Of a DNA stretch of 64,000 nucleotides, positions 31,574-40,194 are shown one piece after another (position 1 is the stretch's first letter; the number at the start of each line of letters is the position of its first letter). Below the pieces are notes generated by a model. The model saw nothing but the letters and a program-made list of their open reading frames with translations, did not search any database and had not been told where the DNA came from. The position numbers were made by a program, and so were the translations under genes. This stretch comes from an uncultured Blautia sp. (GTDB lineage: Bacteria > Bacillota > Clostridia > Lachnospirales > Lachnospiraceae), in assembly GCA_958367245.1 (NCBI GenBank), contig CATXEA010000008.1:1-64000 (forward strand). The letters are read 5' to 3'.

Positions 31574-32707
31574 TTACATCATGTGAATCGGCTTTGCAAG
31601 AGCTGCCGCTTTAAGTATCCCCAGTTTTTCCGCCTCATGCATAAGACGCTCATTTCCCCGGTTCATTGTACCGAATTCCTTTATACAGCAGATAACCTCT
31701 TTGCATTTTTTCATTCTGTCCAGAGCTTTTTGGTAAGAGCTTTCGCTGACCGGCTCAAAAGCCTCCTCTGCAATCACTTCGCAGGCAAGATCCTTTGCCA
31801 CCTGATAATCAATATCATTTTTGTGAAGAACTCCCGTCGCAAAGGGAACGCCCTGTCTGAGAAGTTTCCTGTACAGAGGCGCAGCCGTCCCATTTCCGCC
31901 GATTATAAACACAGCCGGCTCTCCCTCCGGCGGCTCCAGTTCAATGCAGCCAAAAGCCGCATTGTAGCTCCCCTTTGTTATCCCGTACAATTCCCTGATA
32001 TATTCTGAAGTAAAAATCTCCTCCGGCGTTCCGTACCGTTCAATATATTCTCCGTGAACACAGATTACTTTATCCGATATTTTCTGCGCCAGATCAAGCT
32101 CATGGAGCGACATGATTACCGCTACCTTCTGCTCCAGAACCATTTTTTTCAGAATTGCCAGAAGCTCCAGCTTGTGACGGATATCAAGAAAAGAAGTCGG
32201 TTCATCCAGAATAATAATCTCCGGTTCCTGACAGATTGCCCGCGCAAGAAGAACCCTCTGCCTCTGCCCGTCACTAATCGCAGTGAAATCCCTGTCCCTT
32301 AAATCCCACGCATGTACCATTTCCATTGCAGCGCGCACCTTTACCTTATCCTCTGCTGAAAGAATCCCCAGAGTTCCCGTATAAGGGTAACGTCCCGTAG
32401 AAACCACATCCTCACAGGTCATAAGCTCCGGGCGCATACGTTCTGTAAGAACTACGGAAAGTTTTCTGGAAACCTCCTTATAGCTCATCTTATTCAGCAT
32501 TTCCCTGTCAAGATACACTGCGCCGCCAATCGCTTTAAGCTGTCTCGTAATACTTTTCAAGATTGTGGATTTACCTGCCCCGTTTGGCCCGATCAGGGTA
32601 AGGATTTCTCCTCTGTTAAGCTCTATCTCTATATTTTTAATCAAAGGCTTCCCGTCATATCCTACTGTCAGCCTGTCCGTATAAAAGAAATACGGCTGCA
32701 TTTTCAT
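31574..32707 (-). CDS. FecE/BtuD-type ABC transporter ATPase with C-terminal extension
   Basis: The ATPase of an importer for siderophore, heme or corrinoid-like substrates. Walker A GPNGAGKST near 38-46, signature SDGQRQRV, Walker B IIILDEPTS, switch His in MSLHELD. The signature serine-glycine is altered (SDGQ). FecE proteins normally end near residue 260; this one continues about 115 residues, starting FIIGGNGTAAPLYRKLL, with a glycine loop resembling a nucleotide-binding fold and a CxxxxCC segment. The role of the extension is unknown. It is the last gene of the operon and adjoins the permease by 10 bp. Confidence 0.88.
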   Translation of the reverse strand: MKMQPYFFYTDRLTVGYDGKPLIKNIEIELNRGEILTLIGPNGAGKSTILKSITRQLKAIGGAVYLDREMLNKMSYKEVSRKLSVVLTERMRPELMTCEDVVSTGRYPYTGTLGILSAEDKVKVRAAMEMVHAWDLRDRDFTAISDGQRQRVLLARAICQEPEIIILDEPTSFLDIRHKLELLAILKKMVLEQKVAVIMSLHELDLAQKISDKVICVHGEYIERYGTPEEIFTSEYIRELYGITKGSYNAAFGCIELEPPEGEPAVFIIGGNGTAAPLYRKLLRQGVPFATGVLHKNDIDYQVAKDLACEVIAEEAFEPVSESSYQKALDRMKKCKEVICCIKEFGTMNRGNERLMHEAEKLGILKAAALAKPIHMM

Positions 32708-32717
32708 CCCTGCCCTT

Positions 32718-33737
32718 CTAAATCCTCTGCTGCCTGCGAATCATAATATAGATGACAACAGGCGCTCCAAAAATTGCCGTTACAGAGCTGATACTCAGTT
32801 CTGTAGGCGCAAACACTGTTCTTGCGATCAAATCACAGAACAGACAGAATACTGCCCCTCCAAGAAAACATGCAGGAATCACCAGAATCGGTTTCGCTGT
32901 CTTAAGCAGGCTCTTTGCAATATGAGGAACTGCGATTCCGACAAAGGAAATCGGTCCTGCAAAAGCTGTCACACAGGCAGAAAGAATACTGGACAGCAGA
33001 ATCAGCGCAATCCTGAACATTTTAATGTTTACTCCCATATTCTGGGCATAGACCTCTCCCAACTGATAGGCTCCGATTGGCTTTGACATAAAGAATGTCA
33101 AAAGCAGAGTCACCGAAATCACAGCAGTCATAACTCCCACATTTTCCCAGTTCATTCCGGAAAAGCTTCCCATTGACCAGTTGTGAAGATTCACAATATT
33201 GGAATCGTCTGCAAAAGTCACTATGAAATCTGTGATTGCCGAACAGATATATCCTATCATAACGCCGCTTATAACGAGCATGGACATCTTATGTACCTTA
33301 CGGGAAATCAAAAGAATAAATCCCATAGAAATCATCGCTCCTGCAAAGGCAGCAAGAATCATTACGCCTGAGCCCAGAATAATTGATTTACTCAAAAAGA
33401 AAATCATCACAAGAGATACCACCAGCTTGGCTCCTGATGAAATCCCCAGTACAAAAGGCCCTGCAATGGGATTTCCGAAAAAGGTCTGGAGAAGAAATCC
33501 GGATACAGACAGTGCGCCTCCCAGAATAATAACCGCCAGAATACGGGGCAGACGAATTTCCCAGATAATATTGTAAGATACCTCATCTCCCTTTCTGCGG
33601 AAAATAATATCAAAAATATCAGAAACGGAGAGGTCAATACTGCCCGAATTCACGTTCCATACAAACAAAACCGCCAGAAGGGCAGTCAGTATTATAAACG
33701 CAGAAAAATATCTGCCAACACGTTTTTTTTCCGTCAT
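32718..33737 (-). CDS. FecCD-family ABC transporter permease
   Basis: A 339-residue integral membrane subunit with about ten hydrophobic segments. Family blocks include IWEIRLPRILAVIILGGALSVSG, FLLQTFFGNPIAGPFVLGISSGA, GPISFVGIAVPHIAK (the ATPase coupling loop) and the ending PTELSISSVTAIFGAPVVIYIM. This is the BtuC/FhuB/HmuU family importing iron-siderophores, heme or cobalamin. It lies between the ATPase and the binding protein gene. Substrate is inferred from neighbours to be a tetrapyrrole. Confidence 0.92.
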   Translation of the reverse strand: MTEKKRVGRYFSAFIILTALLAVLFVWNVNSGSIDLSVSDIFDIIFRRKGDEVSYNIIWEIRLPRILAVIILGGALSVSGFLLQTFFGNPIAGPFVLGISSGAKLVVSLVMIFFLSKSIILGSGVMILAAFAGAMISMGFILLISRKVHKMSMLVISGVMIGYICSAITDFIVTFADDSNIVNLHNWSMGSFSGMNWENVGVMTAVISVTLLLTFFMSKPIGAYQLGEVYAQNMGVNIKMFRIALILLSSILSACVTAFAGPISFVGIAVPHIAKSLLKTAKPILVIPACFLGGAVFCLFCDLIARTVFAPTELSISSVTAIFGAPVVIYIMIRRQQRI

Positions 33738-33761
33738 ATTGCTCTCTCCTCTTGTGCATCG

Positions 33762-34892
33762 CTATTTTATTTTGTGCATATAAGTAAATTCTTCTATGGA
33801 ATCCTCTGTCAGCATCGCGTGAATGTCTTCAATCATGGTGCCAAGCCCTGTACTCTCCTGAAAAAGATTTTTGCCTGTACACCACACATTTCCTTCTTTG
33901 ACAGCCTTGAAATCCTTCAGAAGACTGCTCTTTGCAAAAAGCTCCGAAAAACTGGAAAGCTCGCCGTCAATCGTGCTGTTATAAATAATATAATCTGCAT
34001 TCTTTGCCTTTGCATAAAACTCTTCCATCTGCATATTCATAGTTGACATGGCGCTGTCATTTGCTCCTGTATCCTCAGGCACATATCTTCCCCCGGCAAG
34101 CTCAATCATCTTTGAAACATAATCACTGCTTTTTCTGACATTCACAGCGCCCACAGAATTGATGTAAAAGAACGCCACAGTCTTTCCTGTATTTTTTTCG
34201 GAAGAAAGCCTTTCCAGCTTCTCCGCCTGTTCCCTGAATACCTCTTCTGCTTTTTCTTCTCTGTTCAAAATCGCTCCGTAGAGCTTAATCCATTCCGTTC
34301 TTCCAAGAGGGTGGGATTCATAGCTGGAACGCTCCACCAGAACCGGAATCCCAAATTGTTCCAGTTTCTCCTTGACTTCCGGATTATGATGAATCATAGT
34401 CGATTCCACTGCAAGGTCACAGCCCTCGCTGAGGATCAGCTCATAATCCGGAGCATTATATTTCCCTGCATACACCATATCGCCTGATGCAAGAGCATCC
34501 TTTGCCTCCTGAATATACCAGCCGTCCTCCTTTGTCCCGGAAAGACGGATATTGTCTATGCCGTCCACTGCGCGGAACAAATCCATAGCCGAGGTTGCAA
34601 CAAGATAAATATGATCCAGAGGCTGCTGAAGCACTGTAATATCTTTTTCAAGCTCTTCCGGTACAGTGCCATTCTCCGGAACTACGAGAAATTTCCCTTC
34701 CTCCTCAATTGTAATCAGCTTATAGCCGTCCTCATAATAATCGACACTGAATTCTTCCGCATAGGAAATCTCCATACTGTGAGAAAATTCAAGTCCCGGA
34801 ATTTCCTCTCTCTCCTCTGCAGCCTGCACAGACACAGTACAGACAAAGGCTAAAAAAAGAGCAGGAATACATCTTCGCAATCCTTTTTTCAC
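33762..34892 (-). CDS. TroA/BtuF-like substrate-binding protein
   Basis: A 376-residue exported binding protein for the FecCD importer. After a signal peptide ending VQAAEE come two alpha/beta lobes, with VATSAMDLFRAVDGIDNIRLSG, ILSEGCDLAVESTM and VLVERSSYESHPLGRTEWIKLYG in family positions. No lipobox cysteine follows the signal, although binding proteins of Gram-positive bacteria are normally lipoproteins, so its retention at the membrane is unexplained. The start is GTG after AAGGTG. Confidence 0.85.
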   Translation of the reverse strand: MKKGLRRCIPALFLAFVCTVSVQAAEEREEIPGLEFSHSMEISYAEEFSVDYYEDGYKLITIEEEGKFLVVPENGTVPEELEKDITVLQQPLDHIYLVATSAMDLFRAVDGIDNIRLSGTKEDGWYIQEAKDALASGDMVYAGKYNAPDYELILSEGCDLAVESTMIHHNPEVKEKLEQFGIPVLVERSSYESHPLGRTEWIKLYGAILNREEKAEEVFREQAEKLERLSSEKNTGKTVAFFYINSVGAVNVRKSSDYVSKMIELAGGRYVPEDTGANDSAMSTMNMQMEEFYAKAKNADYIIYNSTIDGELSSFSELFAKSSLLKDFKAVKEGNVWCTGKNLFQESTGLGTMIEDIHAMLTEDSIEEFTYMHKIK

Positions 34893-34906
34893 TGCATCAC
34901 CTTCTG

Positions 34907-35797
34907 TCAGTTGGCTTCTTTCACGGAAGCTGAATCAAACTGTAATGTGTACTCAATCTCGTGGGGCGTACTCATGGCGACTGTGTTTCCGACAACCGGT
35001 ATCTGATAATCAAATCCTGAAACAGGAATTTCGAAGGTTGAATTTCCTTCTGTATTGGTTCTTTCGTATTTCCCGCCGTCAACCAGCATATAGTCATAAT
35101 TCAGACTGCTCCACACAAGGACTGCGGATGCTTTTCCATCCTTAATCTCAAGTGCAGCCGGACTTTCCACTGTCGCTTTGCCAGAACCGCCCTCAAGGGC
35201 TACCTCAACCGTATAGCTTCCATCCTCAAGCTTTAAATCCTCCACGGATTTTCCTTCTGCCTCCAGAGGCTGCGCTTCGGAAACACTTACTTTATGATCG
35301 TACCATTTTCCCTTTTTTCCAATCAAAGCCACATCAAATTCCTTATCAAGATATGGAACCGGAATATCAAAGCCGTAAACCTCCTCCGTATATCCGTCGC
35401 TGTAGGTTACGGAATCTGTTGTCGGCTCAAGAAGCTCTGCTCCCTCTTTTGCCGCATCCTCTGCCAGTCCGGGGAAAAGATTCAGAATACTCTTGGAAAC
35501 AAGACTGACATGAATTGTCATTTTTCCGTCTTTTACAGTAAGAACACCCTTTCCGTCCTGAGATTCATTTACGTGAAACATTCCGCTGTCTGTGTCAAAT
35601 TTCGCAGAATAAACTCCGTCCTTCAGCACATCCCCTGTCTGTTCCTGCGTACTTTCTTCCGTATTTTCTCCCGTACTTTCTTCCGCAGTTTCCACTGTCT
35701 CTGTTTTTTCTTCCGCTGCAAATACTGCAGAGCTTCCCGTCACCACAGTACAAACCGCCACAGATAAAACCAGCGCTTTTACAAATCTGTTTTTCAT
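34907..35797 (-). CDS. exported two-domain protein, NEAT-like
   Basis: A 296-residue secreted protein: signal peptide ending VFAAEE, a Glu/Thr-rich spacer (about 30-55), domain 1 (about 57-170, DGVYSAKFDTDSGMFHV ... GFDIPVPYL ... WYDHKVSV) and domain 2 (about 190-290, DGSYTVEVALEGGSGKATV ... NYDYMLVDGGKY ... HEIEYTLQF). Domain 2 is repeated in the anchored protein at 38.2 kb. Strand pattern, a conserved Tyr/Trp-rich hairpin and the closing strand resemble NEAT heme-binding domains; that is by-eye inference. No lipobox or cell-wall anchor is seen. It is encoded just before the binding protein gene, so it probably hands a ligand to the importer. Confidence 0.65.
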   Translation of the reverse strand: MKNRFVKALVLSVAVCTVVTGSSAVFAAEEKTETVETAEESTGENTEESTQEQTGDVLKDGVYSAKFDTDSGMFHVNESQDGKGVLTVKDGKMTIHVSLVSKSILNLFPGLAEDAAKEGAELLEPTTDSVTYSDGYTEEVYGFDIPVPYLDKEFDVALIGKKGKWYDHKVSVSEAQPLEAEGKSVEDLKLEDGSYTVEVALEGGSGKATVESPAALEIKDGKASAVLVWSSLNYDYMLVDGGKYERTNTEGNSTFEIPVSGFDYQIPVVGNTVAMSTPHEIEYTLQFDSASVKEAN

Positions 35798-35830
35798 ATT
35801 ATTATTTCCTCCTTTGAGAAACTGATTTCG

Positions 35831-36562
35831 TTACAAGTTTTTCTTTTTGTATATAAACCAGAACGCAATTCCGGTAAATACCACAAGATATAAAATTAAA
35901 ATAGCAATTCCGCGGATATCCGCCGCTCCTCCCGCAGATATGGCGCGAATCATGGCGCTTGCCTGAGAAAGAGGCAAAATCCCTACCACACGGCGTATAT
36001 TTCCCGGCATACTGTCAATGGCAAAAAAAGTATTGCAAAGATATGCCATCGGCATGATGATATAGTTAGAAAAACGCGGCACGTCCGCATGATTTTTTGC
36101 CAGAAAAGATACCACAACGCCGATTGCGGAAAATACAGCTCCGTTAAGCAGCATCACCAGAAATGAAAAACCGTTAAATACAAGCCCTGTGCGAATCGGC
36201 GCTGTAAGGACAAGAATTACACAGCCTGCATACAGCCCCCTGAGACTTCCGCCCAGAATCTGTCCCACAATAAACTGCCACAGCGGCGTAGGAGAAATCA
36301 TAATCTGGTCAAAAGCTTTTTCATAAAGTCTCTGAACATTGAGATTCTGCGCAATGGCATTAAAGCTTCCATTCATAGTTGTCAGCGCAACCACACCGGG
36401 AATCAGAAAATTCAGATACGGCTCTCCGTGCGACATGGTCTGGATTCCCATTCCAAATACAATCAGATACATCAAAGGAGCTACCATTGCAGCCAGAGTG
36501 ATTTTATAGAAATCTCTCTTAAATTCTGTCCATTTTTCCCATAAAATAGTGATAATTCCCAT
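35831..36562 (-). CDS. ABC-2 type transporter permease
   Basis: A 243-residue membrane subunit with about six hydrophobic segments and the ABC-2 blocks FLIPGVVALTTMNGSFN, YEKAFDQIMISPTPLWQFIVGQ and the closing GILPLSQASAMIRAISAGG. This family usually exports drugs, lipids or polysaccharide precursors. The ATG chosen has GGAGGAG seven bases upstream; an in-frame start 53 codons earlier overlaps the ATPase gene and is rejected. It works with the ATPase encoded 16 bp upstream. Its role inside a tetrapyrrole-uptake operon is unclear and might be export or membrane placement of a component. Confidence 0.88.
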   Translation of the reverse strand: MGIITILWEKWTEFKRDFYKITLAAMVAPLMYLIVFGMGIQTMSHGEPYLNFLIPGVVALTTMNGSFNAIAQNLNVQRLYEKAFDQIMISPTPLWQFIVGQILGGSLRGLYAGCVILVLTAPIRTGLVFNGFSFLVMLLNGAVFSAIGVVVSFLAKNHADVPRFSNYIIMPMAYLCNTFFAIDSMPGNIRRVVGILPLSQASAMIRAISAGGAADIRGIAILILYLVVFTGIAFWFIYKKKNL

Positions 36563-36578
36563 GCTCCGGCTCCTCCTG

Positions 36579-37421
36579 TCACTTCTGAGTAAGGTGGATT
36601 CCCACCCGTTCCACAAATACATCTTCAAGAGTCGTTTCACGAAGAGCTGCTTTCCCCCCGATTTCGGAAAGATAAGCAATCGCATCTCTGCGGTCATGGA
36701 AATATTTGGTTTCCACTCCATTTGATGTGCTTACGTCTACAGCATGATTTCCAAGACTTTCAATAAATGCCGCCGGAGTATTTACCTCCTGCAGACGGCC
36801 TTTCTGCATCAGCGCTACACGGCTGCACAGAGACTGAGCTTCCTCAATGTAGTGTGTTGTAAGAAGAATCGTCAGATTCTGCTCGTTTAGTCTTCGCAGA
36901 AGATTCCACATCTGCCGTCTGGAAATCGGGTCCATTCCGGCTGTCGGCTCATCCAGAAGAAGGATTTCCGGTTCTGTGAGAAGCGCTCTGCACACCATAA
37001 GCTTCCTCTTCATTCCTCCTGACAGCTTGCGCACACTGCGCTTCCTGTAGTCAATCAAATCGCAGAACCTGAGAAGCTCCTCCGTTCTCTCCCGAATCTG
37101 CCTGCGCGGCATGAAATAAAGCCTCCCCTGATATTCCATGATTTCATCCATATTCATGTCCTGCCTCATGGAATATTCCTGGGTAACAACGCTTAATTTG
37201 CGTTTCAGTTCCGGACGCTTCCTTGAAAGAAGCAGACCGTCAATATAGATTTCCCCTGAGGTAGGCAGCAGCAATGTGGAAAGCATACTGATTGTCGTTG
37301 TCTTTCCCGCTCCGTTTGCGCCTAATAATCCGAAAAATTCTCCTTTTCCTATTTCCAGATTTATGGAATCCACCGCTGTAAAATCGTCAAATTTTTTCGT
37401 CAGATTTTTCAGCTCAATCAT
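36579..37421 (-). CDS. ABC-2 type transporter ATP-binding protein
   Basis: A 280-residue ATPase: Walker A GANGAGKTT near 35-43, signature LSGGMKRKL, Walker B LLLDEPTAGMD and switch His in TTHYIEEA. The C-terminal 70 residues carry the ABC-2 tail ending in TLEDVFVERVG. It overlaps the end of the cobI-like gene by 8 bases, so it is translationally coupled to it, and pairs with the permease downstream. Confidence 0.92.
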   Translation of the reverse strand: MIELKNLTKKFDDFTAVDSINLEIGKGEFFGLLGANGAGKTTTISMLSTLLLPTSGEIYIDGLLLSRKRPELKRKLSVVTQEYSMRQDMNMDEIMEYQGRLYFMPRRQIRERTEELLRFCDLIDYRKRSVRKLSGGMKRKLMVCRALLTEPEILLLDEPTAGMDPISRRQMWNLLRRLNEQNLTILLTTHYIEEAQSLCSRVALMQKGRLQEVNTPAAFIESLGNHAVDVSTSNGVETKYFHDRRDAIAYLSEIGGKAALRETTLEDVFVERVGIHLTQK

Positions 37422-38112
37422 TGACCCGCTTCGGCTCCTTTGCGATAATCAGAGAATAATAACCTGCATTGTCCGGGATTTCCTCTATGCTGTTATAAAT
37501 GCGTTCGTTTTCCATTCCGCAGTTTTCTACCATCATAACGTCTTTATTGCTCTGGGAAAGAATTTCCTTTACCTGATTCATCTTTCTTCCTGATTTCATC
37601 AGAACATAATTTCCATCGCCATCAAGCTTCTCTTCCAGTTTATGTACGGCAGGAATTACGTGAAGCTGCTCGTTCCATTCCACAAGAGGCTTATTTACTC
37701 TTGCCGCAGTCGCGCAGAAAGAGGTGATTCCGCTTACAAGACCTGTCTCATATCCGTCTTCCTCCACGATTCTCTGAAGATAGGAAAAGGTAGAGTAAAT
37801 CGTCGGATCTCCAAGTGTAAGAAAGACTACGTTTTTTCCTTTTTCCAGATACTCTTCTACAAGGGCAGCCCCCTTCTTATGGTTTTCTTCCATAACTGCG
37901 CGGTCAAGCACCATCGGCATATAAACAGGAAGAAGCTCTTTCTCTGCCAGCTCAGGCGCTGCCTGTACCGCAATCTTATATGCAACTGTTTCCTTTACAT
38001 CGTTTCCGGGTACTGCAATTACCTCGTTTTCCTGAATCATACGCACAGCCTTCAATGTCATCAGTTCCGGATCTCCCGGTCCTACTCCTACTCCTATAAA
38101 AATCCCTTTCAT
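37414..38112 (-). CDS. cobI: precorrin-2 / cobalt-factor II C20-methyltransferase-like protein
   Basis: A 232-residue SAM-dependent tetrapyrrole methylase that in the family adds the C20 methyl in cobalamin synthesis. Visible: the N-terminal GVGVGPGDPELMTLKAVRMI, the LGDPTIYSTFSYL SAM-site motif, and the GLVSGITSFCATAA block. No other corrin-ring enzyme except the exported CbiK is in the window. It heads the seven-gene operon, so corrinoid chemistry and transport are coupled. A strong GGAGG serves either the ATG used or a GTG one codon earlier. Confidence 0.9.
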   Translation of the reverse strand: MKGIFIGVGVGPGDPELMTLKAVRMIQENEVIAVPGNDVKETVAYKIAVQAAPELAEKELLPVYMPMVLDRAVMEENHKKGAALVEEYLEKGKNVVFLTLGDPTIYSTFSYLQRIVEEDGYETGLVSGITSFCATAARVNKPLVEWNEQLHVIPAVHKLEEKLDGDGNYVLMKSGRKMNQVKEILSQSNKDVMMVENCGMENERIYNSIEEIPDNAGYYSLIIAKEPKRVND

Positions 38113-38161
38113 CACTGATTTCCTCCTTTTTTCCTGTTGTTATCTATCTTACGTCCTTTTA

Positions 38162-38201
38162 TTGACATCCTATTAGAATCACATTATAATTAAATTATAA
38201 T
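38162..38201. promoter_or_regulatory. promoter with overlapping 19-bp dyad between cobI and the anchored domain gene
   Basis: On the plus strand TTGACA - 17 bases - TATAAT is a consensus promoter for the anchored protein gene. Its -10 box lies inside a perfect 9-1-9 dyad (38183-38201, arms ATTATAATT and AATTATAAT), the geometry of Fur-family operators. The dyad lies between the divergent starts of the two tetrapyrrole units and could control both. Confidence 0.6.
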
Positions 38202-38223
38202 CAATGAAAGGACGGAACTTTCC

Positions 38224-38763
38224 ATGTTAAATAAAAATCAAATCACAAGAGTATGCAGAATCCTTTTCTCTGCGCTTCTCCTGCTTCTTGTTTCCTGTAC
38301 GGCTGTATATGCCTCTGATTCTGCCATGACCATTGATCTGGCAGACGGTGAATATTCCATTCAGGTCGAATGTATCGGCGGCAGCGGCAAGGCAGGTGTT
38401 TCCTCCCCGGCTCTGATGCTCGTGAAAGATGCCAGAGCCTATGTCAGGCTGCAGTGGAGCAGCCCCAATTACGATTACATGATCGTAGACGGTGTAAAAT
38501 ATTTAAACGAAAATACAGACGGAGGAAATTCTCTTTTTACCATTCCGATTCTCGCCCTTGACAAGCCCCTTGTCCACATTGCGGATACAACTGCAATGGG
38601 TACTCCCCATGAAATCGAATATACCTTTACTTATTATTCGGAAACAATAGGCTCCAAGGATGACCTTCCTCAGGAAGCGGCAAAAAAAGTAGTTATGATT
38701 GCCCTCATCATCATTGTGGGCGGCGGAATTCTTAATTATTATGTCAAAAAGAAAAACCGTTAA
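38224..38763 (+). CDS. membrane-anchored single-domain protein, paralogue of domain 2 of the exported protein
   Basis: A 179-residue surface protein: signal peptide (about 1-30), one domain (about 38-140) and a C-terminal membrane anchor (VVMIALIIIVGGGILNYYV) followed by KKKNR. The domain shares DGEYSIQVECIGGSGKA, WSSPNYDYMIVDGVKY, SLFTIPI and HEIEYTFTYY with the exported two-domain protein 3 kb away. It would display a binding domain on the outer face of the membrane, a plausible relay between secreted protein and importer. It is transcribed divergently from cobI. The ligand is unknown. Confidence 0.7.
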   Translation: MLNKNQITRVCRILFSALLLLLVSCTAVYASDSAMTIDLADGEYSIQVECIGGSGKAGVSSPALMLVKDARAYVRLQWSSPNYDYMIVDGVKYLNENTDGGNSLFTIPILALDKPLVHIADTTAMGTPHEIEYTFTYYSETIGSKDDLPQEAAKKVVMIALIIIVGGGILNYYVKKKNR

Positions 38764-38778
38764 AAATTGTTTTCCCTT

Positions 38779-38809
38779 AAAAAGGATGCTGTAGTACAGC
38801 ATCCTTTTT
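38779..38809. terminator. bidirectional intrinsic terminator
   Basis: A perfect 14-bp stem AAAAAGGATGCTGT / ACAGCATCCTTTTT with a three-base loop. It ends both the anchored protein gene and convergent cbiK, making cbiK a single-gene unit. Confidence 0.92.
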
Positions 38810-38845
38810 TTCACCATGAATTTGAGTTACCGGAAACCGCAGCAA

Positions 38846-40042
38846 TTATTTCGCAGCCTCGTCCATTGCAGCCTGTGTATGTGCAATATAAAGCTGCTGC
38901 ACTGCTTCCAGACGTCCAAGTCCTGCAATCTGAGCTTCCACACTGTCGAAATTTCCGCTGGCTTCCATCATGCTCTTCCATGAGTCTTCCTCTGCTCCTG
39001 CCATATCGTTGCTTGCGTGGTCGCCTGCAACTACCATCAGCGGACGGAGAACAATCTTCTTATAGCCTGCTTCTTTCAGAGTCTCGATAATTGCTTCACA
39101 GGAGGTTTCCTCCGGCTCGCCTTCCACTGTACCGATAAATACGTTTTTGTATCCAAGCTCGCCCATCTGTGTCTGCATCTGGCTGTATGTAACCTTTGCA
39201 GTATGAGCAGTTCCATGTCCGAGAAGCACAAATGCAGTTCCATCCTCTGCTGCCGCATCCATTGTCTCATATCCAGCGTCTGCAAGAGCCGCATCTGTCA
39301 CAGCTTTTGCAACAGCCTGCTTGTCTTCATTGATTACCGATGCGTCGTCGCCTACAGGTCCTAACATCGGTTCAGCCACTGCTACAGACTCAAATTTATC
39401 TCTGTAAGCATCTACAACTTCCATCATTTCATCGTACTCAGCTCCATGCATCAGATGTGTCGGCTGGATAATCAGATTTTTTACTCCATTGGAAACTGCG
39501 CGTTCCATTGCCTGTTCCATGTTGTCAATCACTTCATTATCTCTTGCCTGTACGTGATTAATGATAATCTGTGCTGTGAAAGCTCTTCTTACTGCCCAGT
39601 CAGGATATGCCTTCTCAAGCGCGTCTTCGATTCCCTTTATGTCCTGTACACGGCTGTCATTGTAAGAAGTTCCGAAGCTGACTACAAGAATCTCGTTTTC
39701 TCCGATTTCATCTGCATTTCGCGGATCGTCCTTAGACGCGTCTCCTGTATCAAGACCGAAGTAATCCGGACTTGCCGCTTCTCCCTCTACCAGTTCCTTC
39801 TGTGCATCTGTCAGGGCATCCCACGCCTCCTTTGCAGCGGCGCAGTCAGCGTCTGTTGTATCTGTTCTTTCCTGAACATAAATCTTGTCAATAAGAGCAG
39901 CTACCTCATCGGCAGCAGCCTGATCGTCAGTGGAAGCCTCGACTGCAGTATCTTCTGCAGCAAAGGATACGACAGAACCTGTCATGGACACAGTTGTCAC
40001 CGCCAGTAACATGATAAGAGCTTTTACGGTTTTGTTTTTCAT
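38846..40042 (-). CDS. cbiK: exported sirohydrochlorin cobaltochelatase (CbiK type)
   Basis: A CbiK-family chelatase that inserts Co2+ into sirohydrochlorin. 398 residues, of which about 118-395 form the enzyme: SFGTSYNDSRVQDIKGIE, RRAFTAQIIINHVQARDNE, IIQPTHLMHGAEYD, then the metal/catalytic histidines H276 (LLGHGTAHTA) and H342 (MVVAGDHASNDMAG). Unlike cytosolic CbiK it starts with a signal peptide ending SFAAEDT and a helical spacer (about 45-85, AAKEAWDALTDAQKELV) of a type seen in surface proteins. The enzyme should therefore act outside the cytoplasm. It lies behind a cobalamin riboswitch. An extracytoplasmic CbiK is described in Desulfovibrio in connection with heme uptake. Confidence 0.9.
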   Translation of the reverse strand: MKNKTVKALIMLLAVTTVSMTGSVVSFAAEDTAVEASTDDQAAADEVAALIDKIYVQERTDTTDADCAAAKEAWDALTDAQKELVEGEAASPDYFGLDTGDASKDDPRNADEIGENEILVVSFGTSYNDSRVQDIKGIEDALEKAYPDWAVRRAFTAQIIINHVQARDNEVIDNMEQAMERAVSNGVKNLIIQPTHLMHGAEYDEMMEVVDAYRDKFESVAVAEPMLGPVGDDASVINEDKQAVAKAVTDAALADAGYETMDAAAEDGTAFVLLGHGTAHTAKVTYSQMQTQMGELGYKNVFIGTVEGEPEETSCEAIIETLKEAGYKKIVLRPLMVVAGDHASNDMAGAEEDSWKSMMEASGNFDSVEAQIAGLGRLEAVQQLYIAHTQAAMDEAAK

Positions 40043-40134
40043 TTGATTTTCCTCCTTTTATATAGAACCCAAAAATTTCCGGCAGGAAACAAAAAAACAG
40101 ACCCTTCACACAGAGCGCGAAAAAATACTCTATG

Positions 40135-40169
40135 ACAAAAAAATCCTCTTACCAAATGGTAAAAGGATT
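40135..40169 (-). terminator. expression-platform terminator of the cobalamin riboswitch
   Basis: On the minus strand AATCCTTTTACC / GGTAAGAGGATT (12 bp, one G-U) with a four-base loop runs into TTTTTTG, about 90 bases before the cbiK start. Confidence 0.85.
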
Positions 40170-40194
40170 GGAATATCATTAGACATCATTGTCG

